NCBI GenBank assembly: GCA_025526915.1
Contig: JAHLKH010000058.1
Location: forward strand, 1 to 64,000
Source of the DNA: Entophlyctis helioformis
Taxonomy: Eukaryota > Chytridiomycota > Chytridiomycetes > Chytridiales > Chytriomycetaceae
Direction of reading: 5' to 3'
Length of the DNA stretch: 64,000 bases
Program-made: the position numbers and the translations under genes
Notes under the pieces: generated by a model
What the model saw: the letters and a program-made list of their open reading frames with translations, nothing else
Told to the model about the DNA's origin: nothing
Database searches by the model: none
In this document: positions 1 to 10,900 of the stretch, one piece after another
Layout: every line of letters starts with the position of its first letter
How positions within the stretch are numbered: position 1 is the first letter of the stretch

Positions 1-849
1 TCAAGCAAGACGCCGCCGAATGCGTCGCACATGACAGGCACCGACCACCACTCGCATATCTTCCAGCAGGAGCGTCCGATGAGCCAGGACACGCTCAGAG
101 CGCAGCAGCAACAGCAGCAGCAACAGCAGCAACAGAGATTCCAGCCGCCAGTTGGCGCTGCGTACACCCCCGCATCGCCGCCCTTCCGTGCTGTGTCGCC
201 TCCCGGCGTCAACCAGCGGGCTCGGACGCCTCCCCAGAGCCACACATACGGTGCCCATCCGCCGCCGCAGTCGCAGATCCAGTCTGCGCAGCCCGCGCGC
301 GCATCGCCCGTTCCGTCCATGTCGTCCACCTATGGCCAGCAAGCCCAGCAGCCGCAACGGGCTCCTCAGCCCCCTGTCTCGGGACAGGCCGATGGATATG
401 GTGCGGAGCAGCCGTATGCGCCACCACAGGATCCGCGGTATGCACAGCAGCAGATGCAGCAGGACCAGCAGTACTATCAGCGGCAGCCGCAGCCACAGCA
501 GTATGCCATGGATCCCAGATACGCGCAGGATCCGCGCTATGCGCAATACTATGCACAGCAGCAGGACCCTCGGTATGCGCAGTACTATGCGCAGTACTAT
601 GCACAGCAACAGCAGCAAATGCAGCAAATGCAGGATCCTCGATACCAGCAGTACTATGCGCAGTACGCTCAGCAGTACTATGCGCAGCAAGGACAGCCGC
701 AAGGACAGCAGCCTGGTGGGGCTCCAGTTGACCCGCGCTACGCCCAGCAGCAGCAGCAGTATGACCCGCGATACTATCAATACAACGGACCGCAGCCGCA
801 GCAGGGACAAGGCGGAGGAGCACCGCCGCCACCGCCTCCGTCCAACTAG
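1..849 (+). CDS. Gln/Tyr-rich low-complexity protein, 3' end
   Basis: The reading frame is open from base 1 and ends at TAG 847-849, so this is the C-terminal part of a larger protein whose start lies outside the window. The visible part has a run of about 11 Gln near codon 30, then a Pro/Ser/Ala-rich stretch, then many imperfect DPRYAQYYAQQ-type repeats, and it ends in Gly and Pro runs. Such Q/Y-rich sequence is typical of prion-like disordered regions in RNA-binding or cytoskeletal adaptor proteins, but no folded domain is present here. The first ATG (31) is probably internal. Coding status is well supported by the phased repeats; function is unknown. Confidence 0.7.
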   Translation, partial: SSKTPPNASHMTGTDHHSHIFQQERPMSQDTLRAQQQQQQQQQQQRFQPPVGAAYTPASPPFRAVSPPGVNQRARTPPQSHTYGAHPPPQSQIQSAQPARASPVPSMSSTYGQQAQQPQRAPQPPVSGQADGYGAEQPYAPPQDPRYAQQQMQQDQQYYQRQPQPQQYAMDPRYAQDPRYAQYYAQQQDPRYAQYYAQYYAQQQQQMQQMQDPRYQQYYAQYAQQYYAQQGQPQGQQPGGAPVDPRYAQQQQQYDPRYYQYNGPQPQQGQGGGAPPPPPPSN

Positions 850-1374
850 CCGACTGCGTGTCATTCGGAAGCCATCCATCTCATCTGCCGTCTGTCCATC
901 CATCATCCACACATCCATCCTTCCTTCCGCCCAAGTCTTTGTTGCCATTGAAACCGCCATATCTTGGATCTTGTTTTGCTTTCAGCGTTTGCGGTGTGGA
1001 CAGGCGGAGAATGGCCGCTGCTGCTTCTCCATCAGTGCCTTTGGCGGTCGCGCCGTCCGTCTCGTGCTGCTTGCGTCACTCTTGTGGCCAAGACCGCGCG
1101 TCCAGCCAGGGCGGGTGGCTATGCAGTCGAAGCAATGGCACGGCCCAATCGGAGTGCGGTGCAGGGCCAGCAGACAGGCAGACAGGCAGGCAGACAGGCA
1201 GACAGGCAGACGGACTGACTGACTGACAGATACGCACGCCGACCGGCAAGCGCGGAGGGCCCGACGGAGATAAACGCGGAGTTGGCCGAGTGCTCCGCAG
1301 CCGCGCTCCAAAACATTCAAAGGCAGTGAACAGCACTTGGCAGCCAAGACCGCAAGGCCGACGCTGTGCGGGTA

Positions 1375-1419
<45 letters not shown>

Positions 1420-1426
1420 CACGGGG
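850..1426. repeat. Intergenic region with two CAGACA-type microsatellites
   Basis: No gene is seen. Two simple repeats occur: cagacaggca-type units around 1170-1215 and a pure acag tetramer run at about 1375-1420, ending just before the first ATG (1427) of the bZIP gene. The same acag tetramer recurs inside the intron of the dioxygenase gene near 11580-11600, so it is a common microsatellite of this genome. Confidence 0.7.
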
Positions 1427-3496
1427 ATGCCGGTCGGTGGACGCAGCCGGCGCTGTCGGCAACGAGCGACGCCGGCAGAGCGAACTGACACTGCAGTGGT
1501 ATGCGGCGAGGCCAGCATGCAGACAGGAATGCCATGGACGACGCAGATGCCGGCCATGGTCGACACGGGCCGCGAGCGCACAGCAACGCAGTCGTCAACA
1601 ACAGGCGTGACTGGCGGGGCAGGCGACAATCCGTACGCGCTGGCAGGTCTGGCATCGTCGACCAGTGGTTTGGCTGCCCGGTCGCCGCTCATGGCGCATC
1701 TGGGTACGCCGTGTGCGGGACTGGTCACGCCGGTCACGCCGACCATGTCGCTATCGCTGCCCAGCTTTGCACACCTGGCATTTCCACAGCCGCAGATACC
1801 GATGCAGATACCGATGCAGATACCGATGCAGCCGCAGATGCCGATGCCGCACATTGCTTATATGGGCATGGACGCCATCGATGCCATGGACACCACAGAC
1901 ACCATGGACGGCGTGAGCCATGTCACGGTCGCTGCTGCGAGCCACCTCGTGCGGTCGGCAAGCAGCACGGGCACGCCAGACATTGCAACCGTCGCTGCGA
2001 TGCTGAGTCGGCAGATGTTTGCGCTCGGCCCGTCACACTGCCTCGACACGGCCTCGAGCTCGGCTGCATTGCCTTTGAATGTCTTTGGCGGCGAGTTCGG
2101 CGGCGAGTTTGGTGGTCGAAGCGGCGGCCGTGGTGGGGGCGGAGATTGGCCGAGCGGAGATTCGGTCGATGAAACGCGTCGCGTGTCGGCGAGTGGCGAC
2201 GGCAGCATTGGCGATGCGGCCACCACCACCACCACTGCGGCCATCACCACCACCACCACAACCACCACAACCACCACAACCACTGCGGCCACTGCGGCCA
2301 CTGCCGCAACGACAATGGCAAGCGCCGCACACGCCACCGCAAGCATCGCCGCCACGGTCGCTGCAGCGGAGACACACGACGGCCACGCGCACGCATCGCC
2401 CCCAAACACAAACGCACGGCCAGATCCCGCTTGCCTGCACTCGTTCATGTCGCTGTCGTCCACGCCTGCCCCTGCTGCCATGATGCCCGCGCTGCACGAC
2501 CCCCAACGCCAGCAGCCCCCGCAGCTGCCGTCGCTCGTCACATACCCGTCGCCGCTGCTGCTCCAGACGATGCACCCGCAGCCGCAGACGCACATGCAGC
2601 CACTTTCGCATGTCCGCGTCGGGTCGTACCATCCGTACAGGCTGGCGCAGTACCGGCCCTGCACACAGCCGGCCGAGGTCGACGTCAAGCCTGAGCTGGC
2701 GACCACAGTGTACAGCCCGATGCTGCTCAACTACATTCCCACGGCGCATAGCCGCTGCGGCTCGTCCGTGTCGTCCGTGTCGTCGTCTGTGTCGCCTGTC
2801 CTGACACCCGCCGCCGCCGCCGCCAGCACCAGCACCAGCACGCAGTCATACTCCCATATCCAACCTCGCCCGGCACAAGTATCCACCACAGCCACAGCCA
2901 CGACCGTCGCGTTGGCCGAAACCGGCACCGACACGACCTCGCAGACGGAGACGAGCCAGTCGCAGGAGCAGCCCATCTCACCGTCGTCACGCCGTGCCAA
3001 GCAGAACCGCGACGCTCAACGGGCGTTCCGCGAGCGCCACAAACGCTACGTGCGGGATCTCGAGGCACGGGTCACGGCGCTATCATCGCACCTGCACGCG
3101 CTGGCAACCATCTCGGACCGCGAGCGGCTCGACGCGGTGGGCGAGGTGCTCGCCGCGTGGGAGGCCGACCGGCTCGTATGGGCACGCGAGCGCACCGAAA
3201 CCGTGCGTGTGATCGAGTCGGCCTACGAGCGGCTCTGCGCTGGCGGGTGTAGCGGCCCCTGCTGCTTGGCGCCGGCTGCAAGTGTCGATGCGCTTGCTGG
3301 CGCCGCAGGGAAAGGGTCGCTGACGCCTGGTGTGAGTGTCATGCGGACACCGTTGGCAACACCCGTGGCTGGCGCTGGCACGAGCGGCAGTACAGGCAGC
3401 CGTAAATGCGCGAGCATGGAAGCGGTTGGACGAGTGCTTTCGAGTGTATATGACCATGCACGCTACTTCGACAACCTTCGGTCGTTGCAACAGTGA
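1427..3496 (+). CDS. bZIP transcription factor, Pap1/Yap (AP-1-like) type
   Basis: Single-exon frame of 689 codons; the second in-frame ATG at 1517 is an equally likely start. The long N-terminal region is disordered: MQIP repeats, Thr runs encoded by ACC/ACA triplets, and Pro-, His- and Ser-rich stretches. Around residue 520 lies a basic region with QNRDAQRAFRERHKRY, which matches the fungal Pap1/Yap signature (QNRxAQRAFRER), followed by a short heptad segment (LEARVTALSSHLHAL). A Cys cluster (CAGGCSGPCC) near residue 603 recalls the redox-sensing Cys-rich domains of Yap1/Pap1, though its spacing differs. The family binds TTAC/TGAC-type sites and often drives oxidative-stress genes; that role is inferred. 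The last 23 codons lie inside the large inverted repeat. Confidence 0.85.
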   Translation: MPVGGRSRRCRQRATPAERTDTAVVCGEASMQTGMPWTTQMPAMVDTGRERTATQSSTTGVTGGAGDNPYALAGLASSTSGLAARSPLMAHLGTPCAGLVTPVTPTMSLSLPSFAHLAFPQPQIPMQIPMQIPMQPQMPMPHIAYMGMDAIDAMDTTDTMDGVSHVTVAAASHLVRSASSTGTPDIATVAAMLSRQMFALGPSHCLDTASSSAALPLNVFGGEFGGEFGGRSGGRGGGGDWPSGDSVDETRRVSASGDGSIGDAATTTTTAAITTTTTTTTTTTTTAATAATAATTMASAAHATASIAATVAAAETHDGHAHASPPNTNARPDPACLHSFMSLSSTPAPAAMMPALHDPQRQQPPQLPSLVTYPSPLLLQTMHPQPQTHMQPLSHVRVGSYHPYRLAQYRPCTQPAEVDVKPELATTVYSPMLLNYIPTAHSRCGSSVSSVSSSVSPVLTPAAAAASTSTSTQSYSHIQPRPAQVSTTATATTVALAETGTDTTSQTETSQSQEQPISPSSRRAKQNRDAQRAFRERHKRYVRDLEARVTALSSHLHALATISDRERLDAVGEVLAAWEADRLVWARERTETVRVIESAYERLCAGGCSGPCCLAPAASVDALAGAAGKGSLTPGVSVMRTPLATPVAGAGTSGSTGSRKCASMEAVGRVLSSVYDHARYFDNLRSLQQ

Positions 3497-3845
3497 TCGC
3501 GCGTTTCGTCTTCTCGACTCCCCTCCCCCTTGTTCTCTTCTTCTTCTTTCTTCTTCTTCTTCTTCTTCTTCCTCGTCTTCTTCGCATTTGTGTCTACTTC
3601 TTTTGATACCATTGTTTGTGTTTCCCACTCGTGACTTTCATACCATCCACTCAAGTCCGAGCCTGTCTATCCCCACCAGCTGCAGAGTGTGTGATCCAAC
3701 TGTTACCCTGCCGAGCCACCACGCCGGCATCCCCCCTCACTCCCCACGATCCGCCCCCGAATAAACAAGTGTGTGCCAGCCAGTACATTCAAGCATCAGC
3801 CATCAGTGACAATGACAAGGAGAAGGAACAGAGTGAGCGACACAG
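3497..3845. other. Convergent 3' region with pyrimidine microsatellite
   Basis: Shared 3' flank of the bZIP gene (+) and the solute-binding-like gene (-). It holds a CTT-rich microsatellite at about 3536-3580 whose length differs from the matching GAA run in arm 2 (about 27680-27745). No other gene is seen. Confidence 0.6.
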
Positions 3846-6266
3846 TCACTTGATGAGACGCGTGGATTCAGAGTATCCCTCGAGTGCCACGTCGTTAAAG
3901 TCGTGGTCGCCGTCAGTGTCAACCGGATCCGCCGTCTGGTGTGCGAGCGGCACCATTGGCTGCATATCAATCTCAATCCCCGCCATGCCCGTCTGCCCAC
4001 GCGACGTGTATCCCTGCAACCCGACACCGAGTCCAACACCGAGTCCAGCACCGATCGCTGCCGATCTCACAGTGCCATCAATGCCGCTGTTGCCACCCGC
4101 ACCGCCGTCACAGCCAGCCTTGGCAAGCCGTGCACGCTCAGCCGCCTCGTTCTCCAGCAGCGTTTTGCGGCGATACAGCAGAATGACCGTGATGCTGATG
4201 GCAGACACGGCAGCGAGACCTGCCAGCTGGATGTCAAGGTACTTGAGCCGCTTCTTGGCTGGCTTGGTGACCACGGGCGGCGGGTCCATGTCCACGTCCG
4301 TCGCATTCCGCGGTGGCTTGCCGAGCAGCAGCCGCAGATCAAGATCGAGCGTGTCCAGAGCCGTGAGGATGTCGGTTGATCCGCGGAACACGGACGAGAG
4401 CGTTGCGGCGACGAGGGCCGAGACGTTTGGATAGAGGTGCGACGAGAGCGTGGTGGGCCGCTGTGTGTACAATGTGCGCTTGTGTGTGCGGCATGTCGTC
4501 TCTTGGAGAGCCGCGATCGCGGGATCTGTGCATCACTGGTCAGTCGACGCACACGCACACGCACTCCCTTCTCCCTCTCCTTCTCGCTTCACAAACGCGT
4601 GATGGTGCACGCACAAGCAGCCACTCACCAAGACACAGCGCGGAATACGTCGGCACAAGGCCGCTTGCCGTGTCGGCATCGCTGGCAAACACACGACGCT
4701 GGTACGACTGCGAGGTCAGGTAGTCAACGACACGCACCGCTGCAGCTGGGTTGGCGGCCGTCTTGGCAACACCCATGTACATGCCGCCAACGACGCCAGT
4801 GCCCGCATTGCCCGCAAGTGCAGCAGGCAGCAGTGCAGGCACGCTCACGACACCGAGATCAAAGCCCACGTCACGCAGACGGCCGGCGACAGCCGATGTT
4901 GTGTGCAGGAACACGGCCAGCGATCCCGTGAACCGCTCAAGAGCCTCGGCGGGTCCAAACTCTTCAATGTCGGCAATGTCCATGATGCCGAGGTTGAGCC
5001 ATGTGACGAACTTTGAGAGCGCGAGCGCAAAGTCCGAGTCGGCGACTGTGATGCGGCCGCGTGTGTCGATGATGGATCCGTTGGCGCCAGCAATCCAGTC
5101 GCTGGCGAGCAGCATCCAGTCCTCGTTGCCTGTCGCATGCAGCAGCGTGAGTGTGGCGATCGAGGATGGCTGTTGGCACGCAGAGGATGGCTGCAAACAC
5201 GCAGAGAGGCAGGATGAGCGGCGTGTGGCGCTTACGGGAAAACGACGAGGTGTAGCCAACGAGCTTGTAGTTCTCTGCCGCGCGCTCGTTGACGAGGATC
5301 GACTGCAGCATCTCTTCCATCTCGTCAAGGGACGATGGCGGATCGTCGTATCCGTGGCTCGACAGGTACCGCTTGTTGTACACAAGCAGGCTCGTGTCGA
5401 CGAGTGCGGGCATTGCCACTGTCAGCAGCCATGGCCATGGTCAAGGTTGCGATGCCAGATTGCAGCGTTGTGAGTGGACAATGACGTGGTGTGTGAGAGT
5501 GTGAATGAGTGTGTGAGAGACCGAGTGGCAGACTGCGAGCAAGGCAAGACATACACAGTTTGGATCGCATCGATCCGCTGGACAGCATGGCCGGCACGGT
5601 GTCGGACCCGATGGTGTCGTCCCACGCCCACAGATCCAGGAGGCATTGCTCCAGCACGCCGACCAGCGTGATGTCCATCCACAGCACATCAAACGCTGCC
5701 GCCGCATTCCCGCTCGCTGTCGTGTTCGCAGCTGGACTTGCAGCGCACACAGACTGCACAGCTGCAATGTACTCGGCAGTCGACGCGGGCTCGGGCAGGT
5801 ACGAGTACGTGATCGAGACGCCAACAGCTGCTGCCCACTGTGTCTGGATATCGAGCAGCGCGGATGAAGGTGCGTGGCGGGCGAGAGCGAGGACACGCAC
5901 GGCTCCTTTGCCTGATGTGCGGAACGACGGATCTGCTGTCGCACTGCCATTGCGAGGCGTCATGTCGGATAGTGCGTGCGGTTGCCGGCGAATGCTGGTG
6001 GGACGGACATTGCGCGTGTGCGCGTATGTTAGCGGCACTGCCTGTGGTTGTGGTTGTGGTTGTGGTTGTGGTGGATGGGCGATGCAGCGTGGTGACGCAC
6101 CTGCGTGGATGAGCGGTGGTGATGCGAGCAGACTGAGCAGACTGAGCAGACTGAGCACAGCTCCGATCGAGAAGAGGGACGCAGCAGCAGCTGCGACACT
6201 GCCGCTGCCCCTTCTGCTGCTGCCCCTTCTGCTGCTGCCTCTTGTTGGCCGCATTGTCGCGCGCAT
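3846..6266 (-). CDS. Solute-binding-protein-like type I membrane protein, copy 1
   Basis: Five exons read on the minus strand: 6266-6101, 5911-5555, 5418-5236, 5129-4629, 4525-3846, giving 628 aa (an in-frame ATG at 6254 gives 624). An Arg-rich N-terminus precedes a hydrophobic signal segment (GAVLSLLSLLSLLASPP). The body resembles bacterial family 1 extracellular sugar/solute-binding proteins, with a PALVDTSLLVYNKRYLSSHGY hinge region and an SDWIAGANG-type helix. Near the C-terminus is one membrane segment (GLAAVSAISITVILLY), then a cytoplasmic tail of about 90 residues ending GYSESTRLIK. It therefore looks like a surface ligand-binding protein rather than an ABC-transporter subunit; no seven-helix domain follows. 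It is divergent with uL5m (starts 79 bp apart). Ligand and partner are unknown. Confidence 0.75.
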
Positions 6267-6344
6267 TCGCGTGGGTTTGGCGTCTGCGTTTGTCGCGTCG
6301 CTGGGCAAGCGGCGGCTTCTTGGCGGCACGAAAACAAACGCAAA

Positions 6345-7885
6345 ATGCTGCGAGCGAGAGCCGCCAGAGCAGCAGCAGCAGCAGCAGCCAGAGCAGCAAC
6401 CACACGCACGGCGCTCGCTCGCTTGAATGCGGCCGCCTGTGCACCGCAGCGCCGCAGCCTGGCCACGGCCGCCGCAGCAGCCGCCGACGCTGCCGACGCC
6501 GCCCCGGCCGTGCCCATTGTGCAAGGCGCCGTCTTCCGGCCCAGGCTCGAGGAGCACTACTACAACACCGTCCTCGAGGATCTCCTCGTGCTCACGTACG
6601 ATCACTCGTCGCCGCTGGCGTCGCTGCCGCTGCTCAACGGCCCGCTGGCAGACGCCGTGCAGCAGACGGTCGCCGCAGCGTCCAAGGCCGCCGCCACAGC
6701 CGCCGCCGAGCAGGTCGCAGCCGCCGAGACCACCGCAGCGACGCTCGCCGCCGACGGCAACGTGGACGCAGCAGCCGCCATGAAGACGTCAGCCGAGCGA
6801 CTGCGGCTGCAGTACGAGTCGCCGTCGTTTGCGCAGCTGGACGGCGAGCGGGCGGCAGCGTTTGCGCAGTCGGTGCATGCGCAGTGGCACCGGCGGTCGC
6901 AGCAGACGCCGTACCCGCTGCACGAGCTGTACTCGACGACGCTGCCGATGCTGCCGACGCACCCCGAGTCGGCGCACATCCCAACGTCGCTGCTGTCGAT
7001 CGAGAACAGCACGCAGGAGCTCATGAAGCGCCGGTACCGCAAGATGATGTACAACCCCATCGACTACACGGCCGTGCCCAAGGAGATTCTGTTTGCGAAG
7101 CCGCCTGCGCCGCCCGCAGCGCCGTTTGCGCCGGTGCCGTCGCGCATGCCGGTGCTCAAGCGCGTGGTGCTCAAGATCTGGTGCGAGGCTGCCGTGACCA
7201 ACAAGTGAGCGTTGAACGTGTCGAGGCGTGGCATGCCTTTGTCGCTGCATGGTGGAATGCCTGTTGGCTCGCCACTCTGGCAATCTGCAGCCATGCACCG
7301 CCTGCCTCTGAACCAAACTGACACGGCCGATCATCGCACCACAGGAACATTCTGCTGTCGGCCGTCATGTCGCTGCAGAGCATCTCTGGCGTGCGGGCCG
7401 ACCCGCTGTTTGCCGAGGTCGGCGACGCCGCCAAGCGCATCCGTGCGGGCATGCCGCTCGGAGCACGCGTCGAGCTCACTGGACCGCGCATGTTCGAGTT
7501 TGTCGACAAGCTCACACAGTGCGTCATGCCGCGCATTCGCGAGTTCAAGGGCCTGAACCCCACCGGCGACGGCGCGGGCGCCATCTCGTTCAAGCTCCCG
7601 GACACGGCGATTGGCTACTTCCCCGACATTGAGCCGCACTTTGACATGTTCCCGCGGCTGTTTGAGACGGACGTGATTCTGCACACGACGGGCAAGAACG
7701 ACTGGGAGACGGCGCTCTGCCTGTCTGCGTTCCAGATGCCGTTCATGGCGGAGCGTGTGCAGGCAGCCGAGGCGGGCGACAGCAAGGCTGGCAGCGATGA
7801 TCCATGGGCACAGATCCGGTCTGCCAAGACGCGTGAAGAGCGTATCGCGCTGCACAAGGCGGCGCAGTCTGCCAAGAAGAAGTAG
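6345..7885 (+). CDS. Mitochondrial large-subunit ribosomal protein uL5m, copy 1
   Basis: Two exons, 6345-7204 and 7345-7885, joined through a 140 bp GT-AG intron, encode 466 aa. The N-terminus (LRARAARAAAAAAARAATTR) is Ala/Arg-rich, as expected of a mitochondrial presequence. The C-terminal half carries the uL5 fold: KIWCEAAVTNKNILLSAV, a LQSISGVRADP segment, the RIRAGMPLGARVELTG segment and LPDTAIGYFPDIEPHFDMF. The protein is expected to bind 5S-like or central-protuberance rRNA in the mitoribosome (MRPL7 of yeast). An Ala-rich insert makes it longer than bacterial L5. A canonical AATAAA follows at 7899-7904. An identical protein is encoded in arm 2. Confidence 0.9.
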
Positions 7886-7898
7886 GAGGCGAGTGTGC

Positions 7899-7904
7899 AA
7901 TAAA
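7899..7904 (+). terminator. Polyadenylation signal of uL5m copy 1
   Basis: AATAAA 14 bp after the TAG stop, in the context gtgtgcaataaaggg. It is repeated in arm 2. Confidence 0.7.
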
Positions 7905-8130
7905 GGGGCAGGTATAATGATTTCCTTTGCCGTTGTGGTTGTGGCTGTGGTTGTGCACTCGCGGCCATCTGGCAGTGGACAGTGGTTGCTGCGTGCGCCA
8001 TGGCCGATCAGCTCCCTGTGCAAGAGTCTACCGCCAGCAAGGCACACCAATGGTCGAGCGTCGTTGTTGAGCATCGTGGTTCAACTCCCTCATATCATTG
8101 TTTCCCACAGATCCAGCAAGCGTTTTCGGC

Positions 8131-9732
8131 ATGGACGACCAAACGGCTGCAGCCCGCTCGCCCGCGAGCCTATGGGACCTGCTCCCGATAGAGCTGCAGT
8201 GGATGATTGTGCACCACGCCGGCCCCCTCACGGCGTATCTCTGCAACGGATGCCGTCTGGACCGTCGTCTCGCCCGCCGTGCATCTGTTCACCGCCACAC
8301 GCAGGCAGCGGTGATGGGCCCGCGACGCACAGCCCCTGCCGTCGGCGATGCGTTTGGAGCCGTCATGGCCGCAACGGCAGCCGTGTGGAACGACGCTCTG
8401 CGGCTCGACTGGCCGGGCGACCTGTCGGTGCTGCCGTCGCTCTTTGTCCCAGTGCACAGCCCGCCCACGCCGGTCTCTGACTCTTTCACAGGCGGACTGA
8501 GTCTGTTTGCTCGTCGGCCATCCTCGGCAATCTCCGCCGCCAGCGGGACCATCAACGTGTCGCTGTTGCACCGCGTGCAGCTGTCGCTCATTGCCAGCGA
8601 GGTCATGTACAGGCGGGTGGCTGCTCTGCTGTGCCCGGCCGATCCCGCCACGCTCATGTCGCTGCGCCAGCAGAGCGCGCACGGGCATTTCCGTCTGCGG
8701 TGCGTGCCCCAGGCGCACATGTGGACGCACCTCATCGCCGAGTCGGCGCTGTCGCCGTCGGATCTGGTGCACGACGCCGTCGACACGGGCAACATGGCTC
8801 TCCTGCGGTGGATCGTCGACGACAGGCGCGCCGTCCGACTGTCGGACATGCGGTGCTGGGCGGTCACGGTCGCTGGCCGAAACGATGTCGAGATGCTGGC
8901 GTTCTTGCACGAGCGAGGGGCGGTCGGATGGTCGGCTGCGGTCATGGACTGTGCGGCGTACCATGGCGCTATGGATGCGGTGGCATGGTTGCACGCGAAC
9001 CGCGACGAGGGGTGTACGGTGGATGCGATGGACGGCGCTGCTGCCAACGGACACTTGGACATGGTGGTGTGGCTGCATCGGCATCGATCGGAAGGGTGCA
9101 CGACAAAGGCAATGGACAGGGCTGCCGGCAACGGGCATTTGGCCGTGGTCCAGTGGTTGCACGAGCATAGAGACGAAGGGTGCACCGTTGACGCCATGGA
9201 CAGTGCCGCAGCCGGTGGGCATATCAGTGTTGTGCTGTGGCTGCATGCCAACAGGACGGAAGGATGCACCGTCAAGGCGATAGACGGTGCAGCCGAGCGT
9301 GGCGATCTGGAGATAGTCAAGTGGCTTCACGCGAACCGGCGGGAAGGGTGCACGACAAAGGCAATGGACTACGCAGCGGCAGTGAATGGCGATCTGGACA
9401 TGGTCCAGTGGCTGCACACGCACAGACGCGAAGGATGCACGGTGTGGGCAATGGACGGTGCCGTGAGCCGCGACGATTTGGAGATGGTCCAGTGGCTGCA
9501 TGGCCATCGCCAAGAAGGATGTTCGGCGCATGTTGCCCGAGACGTTGCATCGTATGCCAGCGATCCAGACGTGGTGCGGTTCATGTGCGAGCATGTCGTT
9601 CATGGCGTAGATCAAGTCGTTCATGCGGCAGGCGTCGCAAGGCATGACGGAGACGGCTCGCATTGGTTGCCTCACAGTCTCTTGTCGCAGATGGCTTCTG
9701 CATTCCATGGCCTGACTGCCATGTTTGGTTGA
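8131..9732 (+). CDS. F-box-like/ankyrin-repeat protein ANK1
   Basis: Single-exon frame of 533 aa from ATG 8131. The N-terminus has an F-box-like stretch (LWDLLPIELQWMIVHHAGPLT), followed by a linker with WNDALRLDWPGDLSVLP. From about residue 290 there are seven or more degenerate ankyrin-type repeats of 33 residues with the core EGCTVDAMDGAAANGHLDMV-WLH. This arrangement is typical of a lineage-expanded family in chytrids. Members probably act as substrate adaptors of SCF ubiquitin ligases, which is inference. The first 22 bp of the CDS and the whole upstream region lie in inverted-repeat arm 1 and are shared with the PDAT gene. A decayed relative lies at 27.9-29.2 kb. Confidence 0.85.
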   Translation: MDDQTAAARSPASLWDLLPIELQWMIVHHAGPLTAYLCNGCRLDRRLARRASVHRHTQAAVMGPRRTAPAVGDAFGAVMAATAAVWNDALRLDWPGDLSVLPSLFVPVHSPPTPVSDSFTGGLSLFARRPSSAISAASGTINVSLLHRVQLSLIASEVMYRRVAALLCPADPATLMSLRQQSAHGHFRLRCVPQAHMWTHLIAESALSPSDLVHDAVDTGNMALLRWIVDDRRAVRLSDMRCWAVTVAGRNDVEMLAFLHERGAVGWSAAVMDCAAYHGAMDAVAWLHANRDEGCTVDAMDGAAANGHLDMVVWLHRHRSEGCTTKAMDRAAGNGHLAVVQWLHEHRDEGCTVDAMDSAAAGGHISVVLWLHANRTEGCTVKAIDGAAERGDLEIVKWLHANRREGCTTKAMDYAAAVNGDLDMVQWLHTHRREGCTVWAMDGAVSRDDLEMVQWLHGHRQEGCSAHVARDVASYASDPDVVRFMCEHVVHGVDQVVHAAGVARHDGDGSHWLPHSLLSQMASAFHGLTAMFG

Positions 9733-9906
9733 AGAAGGAGATCACCCAACAATGACAGTGTATTCCAGCCCCTTGACCTTTGCAACGATGCTTCAAAACA
9801 GGCACAAGAGTCGCTTTAATCGATGCATTGTGAGGTTTGGCTGTTGCCTACAAGTCGCAACTCGACATCGGTTGCACATGATGAAAGGAGCAGTACAACA
9901 TGACAA

Positions 9907-10570
9907 TCAGCGGTAAAAGGCGTATCCAGCCGTGTATGGCACATCAACGACCGCGCCGACATGCGCGTCGGTCGAGCAGGTGTTCTTGGCAGACGGTGCG
10001 ACGCCGCCGGCAGTCGCGAAGCGGATGATGAACGCAGTCCTGTCAAACAGGCCAGCCTGCAGACCGCCGGTGTCGAAGCTGTCATCGTCGTTGTCAATGT
10101 TGACGTGTGACGACGCGGCGGGACTGGCGGACAACAGGACCCACGGGATGTTGGCCGATCCAGGGGACACTGCATCTGCAGCCACGCGCTTGCCGACGAC
10201 GCTGGACGAGTCCCACGGCTGGCTGCTCGCCCACACGGGCGACCCTGCATCAAAGCAGTGGTCGGCGATCTTGACGAAGCGGTCAGACCGGGTTGCGCCA
10301 TCCGCGCGGCGTCGACGGCGCCGAGTGTCGGCGCGCTGGGTTGAAGGCAGCGGGACAGAGATGTCTGCAACCGCGCCAAGCAGCTTCCAAGCACGGATGC
10401 CGGTGGTGGAGTTGGCCTCGCATCTGTACTGCTGCACGCCTTGGCCGATGGTGGCCACATGCAGCGTCGCCGACACGGGCAGCGACAAGGACGTCTCGGC
10501 AAGCGCGAGCAGTTGGGACGCAACTCCGCCAGAGATGGTCGAGAAGGTGAAGGCGGCCGAGGCGGGGCGT

Positions 10571-10604
<34 letters not shown>

Positions 10605-10662
10605 TTGCTGTAAGAGCTGACAGCAGAGCCACGGCCGTAGCCAACAGCGTCGAGGGTTGCAT
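9907..10662 (-). CDS. Secreted DUF3455-family protein
   Basis: Single exon, 251 aa. A signal peptide (MQPSTLLATAVALLSALTAT) with a following Ala run is visible. The rest matches the fungal DUF3455 pattern: GQGVQQYRCEAN, RAWKLLGAVAD, ANIPWVLLSA, FATAGGVAPSAKNTC and a terminal VPYTAGYAFYR. Family members are small extracellular proteins of unknown biochemical role, often abundant in fungal secretomes. An RRRRRRAD insertion near residue 105 is unusual and could be a processing site. The start was chosen as the first ATG giving a signal peptide. Confidence 0.85.
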
Positions 10663-10864
10663 ATGCGAAGTGTGTGTGAGATGCGAGGCAACTGAGGGGA
10701 AAGCGAGCGAGCGAGCCGTGCAGAGCAGCTCAGCGCAGTGCATGCAGCCGTGTGCCACACAGCCACCGCAGGCAGCACCGCCGCACCGCCACACAGCCGT
10801 GCGATGACGCAACGGCGCGACGACGCAGCGACGAGATCGCAGCAAAGGGCAACATGTACAACCT

Positions 10865-10870
10865 TTTATT
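10865..10870 (-). terminator. Polyadenylation signal of the dioxygenase gene
   Basis: AATAAA on the minus strand, about 30 bp after the TGA stop at 10901-10903. Confidence 0.65.
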
Positions 10871-10900
10871 CGACTCACGAGCGTGCACTCAGCCGCCGAC

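Larger units (their letters stand above)
3426..8152 (+). repeat. Large inverted repeat, arm 1 (about 4.73 kb)
   Basis: The sequence from 3426 (inside the bZIP 3' end) to 8152 (codon 8 of the ankyrin gene) reappears in reverse complement at 23122-27851. It contains two complete genes, a solute-binding-like protein and uL5m. uL5m is identical at the protein level between arms. Differences are mostly small indels in introns and microsatellites. The spacer is about 15 kb. The bZIP gene is intact only at this arm, so the outer boundary here looks ancestral. Confidence 0.93.

Noticed and set aside
982..1854. Minus-strand frame with CLSVCLSVCLS repeats
   Set aside because: It is created by the acag microsatellite read on the opposite strand, without other coding evidence.
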